A DNA stretch of 46,608 bases from Campylobacterales bacterium (GTDB lineage: Bacteria > Campylobacterota > Campylobacteria > Campylobacterales > Sulfurimonadaceae): the NCBI GenBank assembly GCA_026390115.1, contig JAPLGO010000031.1, positions 1-46,608 of the forward strand, written 5' to 3'. The notes beneath the pieces are model-generated. The model was not told the DNA's origin. It was given only the letters and a program-made list of their open reading frames with translations, and made no database searches. This document shows, piece after piece, positions 45,367 through 46,608 of this stretch (the first letter of the stretch is position 1; every line of letters starts with the position of its first letter). A program made the translations under genes and the position numbers.

Positions 45367-45897
45367 ATGAGTGAAATTAAAATAGGCGTAATTACTGCAA
45401 GCGACAGAGCAAGCAAGGGAATATACGAAGATATTTCAGGTGTTGCGATACAAGATACTATGAAAGAGTATCTCAGGAGTCAATTTGAGATAGTTTACAG
45501 ATGTATCCCTGATGAACAGGATATTTTGGAAGAGACCATGATAGAGCTTTGTGATAATGAGGAGTGTTGTCTGGTCGTTACAACGGGAGGAACGGGACCT
45601 GCACTTCGGGATGTAACTCCGGAGGCAACAGAGAATGTGTGCCAAAAGATGATGCCGGGATTTGGTGAGCTTATGCGTCAGGTGAGCCTGCAGTATGTTC
45701 CGACGGCAATTCTCTCAAGACAAACAGCGGGAATACGAGGTAAATCTCTTATCATTAATTTACCGGGGAAACCAAAATCTATCCGTGAGTGTTTGGACGC
45801 TGTTTTTCCTGCTGTTCCCTACTGTATAGATTTACTCGAAGGTCCCTACATGGAGACAAACGAGGATGTAATAAAAGCTTTTAGACCTAAAAAATAA
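45367..45897 (+). CDS. mogA: Molybdopterin adenylyltransferase
   Basis: 176 residues. It adenylates molybdopterin before molybdenum insertion. Conserved GVITASDRASKGIYEDISG, D49 in IPDEQD, the TTGGTGPALRDVTPEAT loop (72-88, with D82) and PGKPKSIRECL. The length suits MogA rather than the shorter MoaB. A clear GAGGAATTATAGAG leader precedes the ATG. Last gene of the aroB-mogA run. It implies molybdoenzymes, consistent with anaerobic respiration. Confidence 0.94.
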   Translation: MSEIKIGVITASDRASKGIYEDISGVAIQDTMKEYLRSQFEIVYRCIPDEQDILEETMIELCDNEECCLVVTTGGTGPALRDVTPEATENVCQKMMPGFGELMRQVSLQYVPTAILSRQTAGIRGKSLIINLPGKPKSIRECLDAVFPAVPYCIDLLEGPYMETNEDVIKAFRPKK

Positions 45898-46203
45898 AGT
45901 TAGATACTTATTCTAATCCCTTTTAGTTTGAAGCTATACAGTTCTTTAAGATAGCTATTTTGAAGCTAGTCCTTGTATAGTCCGTATCCTACGTAATTCT
46001 ATTTTTTAAATTATCTTCTTCGTTTTAGTGAACTTCATAATTGATTTTGAATTGTAACGTAATAGTAGTAATCTTTCGTATTATTACTCACCGCGAAAGC
46101 TTACGAAATGTAATGAAGTAAGTCGTGGATGAGTCAGCAAACGAAGTGCGTTAGTGTTCTAAAAAGAAATGAATATAACAGTGAATAGAGCTTTATAATC
46201 TGT

Positions 46204-46220
46204 GGTCGAAACTTTCGACC
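46204..46220. repeat. Dyad A of the GGTC-N9-GACY set
   Basis: GGTCGAAACTTTCGACC, a 7-bp perfect stem with a 3-nt centre. It has the same 17-nt GGTC...GACC frame as dyads B and C. Centre at 46212, about 115 nt upstream of the TATAAT element. Confidence 0.65.
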
Positions 46221-46235
46221 TCAAAAGCTGATAAT

Positions 46236-46266
46236 TTCTTAAGGTCGCAATTTGCGACCTTAAGAA
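46236..46266. repeat. Dyad B: strong 14-bp hairpin of the GGTC-N9-GACY set
   Basis: The left arm TTCTTAAGGTCGCA (46236-46249) pairs perfectly with 46253-46266 over a 3-nt loop. The core GGTCGCAATTTGCGACC is at 46243-46259. No T run follows, so a terminator is not the obvious reading; an operator or a small structured RNA is possible. Confidence 0.7.
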
Positions 46267-46326
46267 AACTACGACACAATGAAATATTATTGAAGAATAA
46301 TTTATTGATTTACAAATAAATTATTA

Positions 46327-46332
46327 TATAAT
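46327..46332 (+). promoter_or_regulatory. Putative -10 element of the ORF6N gene
   Basis: TATAAT in an AT-rich stretch 30 nt upstream of the ATG at 46363. AAAAGG at 46346-46351 is the likely ribosome site. Good match to the Campylobacterota sigma70 -10. Confidence 0.5.
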
Positions 46333-46362
46333 CCTAACCAATAATAAAAGGTAAAAAATATT

Positions 46363-46608
46363 ATGCAAGAAATTACAACTACAACAAATATAGATATAAA
46401 ATCAAAAATCTATATGATTAGAAATACGCAAGTAATGCTAGATAGAGATTTAGCAGAGCTTTATGGTGTAGAAACAAAAGTATTTAATCAAGCAATAAAA
46501 AGGAATATTAAAAGATTTCCTAAAGATTTTATGTTTCAACTTACAAAAGATGAACTAAATAATTGGAGGTCACAATTTGTGACTTCCAATTCTGAAAAGA
46601 TGGGTTTA
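46363..46608 (+). CDS. ORF6N-domain DNA-binding protein, N-terminal part
   Basis: Cut by the window edge; 82 codons visible. MIRNTQVMLDRDLAELYGVETKVFNQAI (split here as IRNTQVMLDRDLAELYGV then TKVFNQAIKRNIKRFP) and FQLTKDELNNWRSQFVTSN match the ORF6N domain, found in phage antirepressors and many bacterial chromosomal genes. These proteins probably bind DNA; a regulatory or phage-derived role is likely. The codons for WRSQFVTS lie in a 31-nt near-perfect palindrome (46561-46591) whose core repeats the dyads upstream. Whether phage genes follow cannot be seen. Confidence 0.85.
   Translation, partial: MQEITTTTNIDIKSKIYMIRNTQVMLDRDLAELYGVETKVFNQAIKRNIKRFPKDFMFQLTKDELNNWRSQFVTSNSEKMGL
46561..46591. 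repeat. Dyad C: palindrome inside the ORF6N coding sequence
   Basis: 15-nt arms around one central T, with one mismatch (G-T). The core GGTCACAATTTGTGACT (46568-46584) matches the 17-nt design of dyads A and B. It falls within the codons for a conserved ORF6N stretch, so protein conservation explains part of it, but not the near-perfect dyad. Confidence 0.65.

Larger units (their letters stand above)
45898..46362. other. 465-nt AT-rich spacer with hairpins upstream of the ORF6N gene
   Basis: No open frame of note. It holds several short dyads around 46065-46110 and two strong hairpins (46204-46220, 46236-46266) followed by a TATAAT promoter at 46327. The plain first 160 nt contain nothing I recognise. 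Confidence 0.6.

Noticed and set aside
46204-46266. Reading the two hairpins as the mogA terminator or a CRISPR fragment
   Set aside because: They lie 300 nt beyond mogA without T runs, and there is no repeat-spacer periodicity; the shared dyad design fits an operator or element better.

Overview
The window looks like chromosomal DNA of a low-GC Campylobacterota (Epsilonproteobacteria), most likely a Sulfurimonas-like, flagellated, free-living species. The evidence is protein character (FliP, FapA, a Campylobacterota-type TrmA, MurF with a membrane N-terminus, a small BioV-like esterase, a multihaem cytochrome) and gene order. From memory, two blocks match conserved Campylobacter/Helicobacter synteny: cysS-murJ-fapA-ruvA-ddl-hydrolase-murF(-HIT), and aroB-mscS-mtaB-ftsH-like-bioV. 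No database search was possible, so names rest on motifs and recalled family knowledge.

Layout. 1-2168: the tail of a GGDEF (diguanylate cyclase) gene converging on a chemoreceptor with a c-type haem motif and a C-terminal PilZ domain. 2246-11359: cysS and murJ on the minus strand, divergent from fapA, ruvA, ddl, an alpha/beta hydrolase, murF and a HIT hydrolase. This block covers cell-wall precursor synthesis and flipping, recombination and flagellar assembly. 11381-14851: tRNA-Gln, an unlisted 37-residue membrane peptide, PPK2, a lipoprotein C39-like peptidase with its small membrane partner (PA2778/PA2779 families), and two unidentified small genes. 14887-18382: sbcCD. 18429-19619: a pentahaem cytochrome behind a perfect FNR-type box.

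19738-28079 is a tightly packed seven-gene minus-strand cluster: two paralogous GT39 transferases, a flippase-like membrane protein, a GT9 transferase, a PAP2 phosphatase, a purple-acid-phosphatase-like enzyme, and glmU last. It suggests lipid-linked sugar transfer to a surface glycan or lipid A. 28457-34766 (plus strand) holds a TPR membrane protein, an orphan TatA and a TolC-MacA-MacB export system with split MacB. glmU and fliP are neighbours in Campylobacter and Helicobacter as I recall, so these roughly 14 kb look like accessory genes placed between them.

35033-45897: fliP, trmA, a coiled-coil/SH3-like periplasmic protein, a COG3400 RCK-like protein, aroB, a MscS channel, mtaB, an FtsH-like AAA protein whose protease motif is destroyed, a BioV-like esterase and mogA. 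45898-46608: an AT-rich spacer with two strong hairpins, then the start of an ORF6N-domain gene. The hairpins and a palindrome inside that gene share one 17-nt dyad design, GGTC-N9-GACY, which is the most unusual pattern in the window.

No CRISPR array, rRNA, insertion sequence or clear prophage was seen. TTG starts are frequent (ddl, tolC-like, fliP, trmA, the PA2778-family gene, the phosphoesterase, the 37-residue peptide), and glmU starts with GTG.
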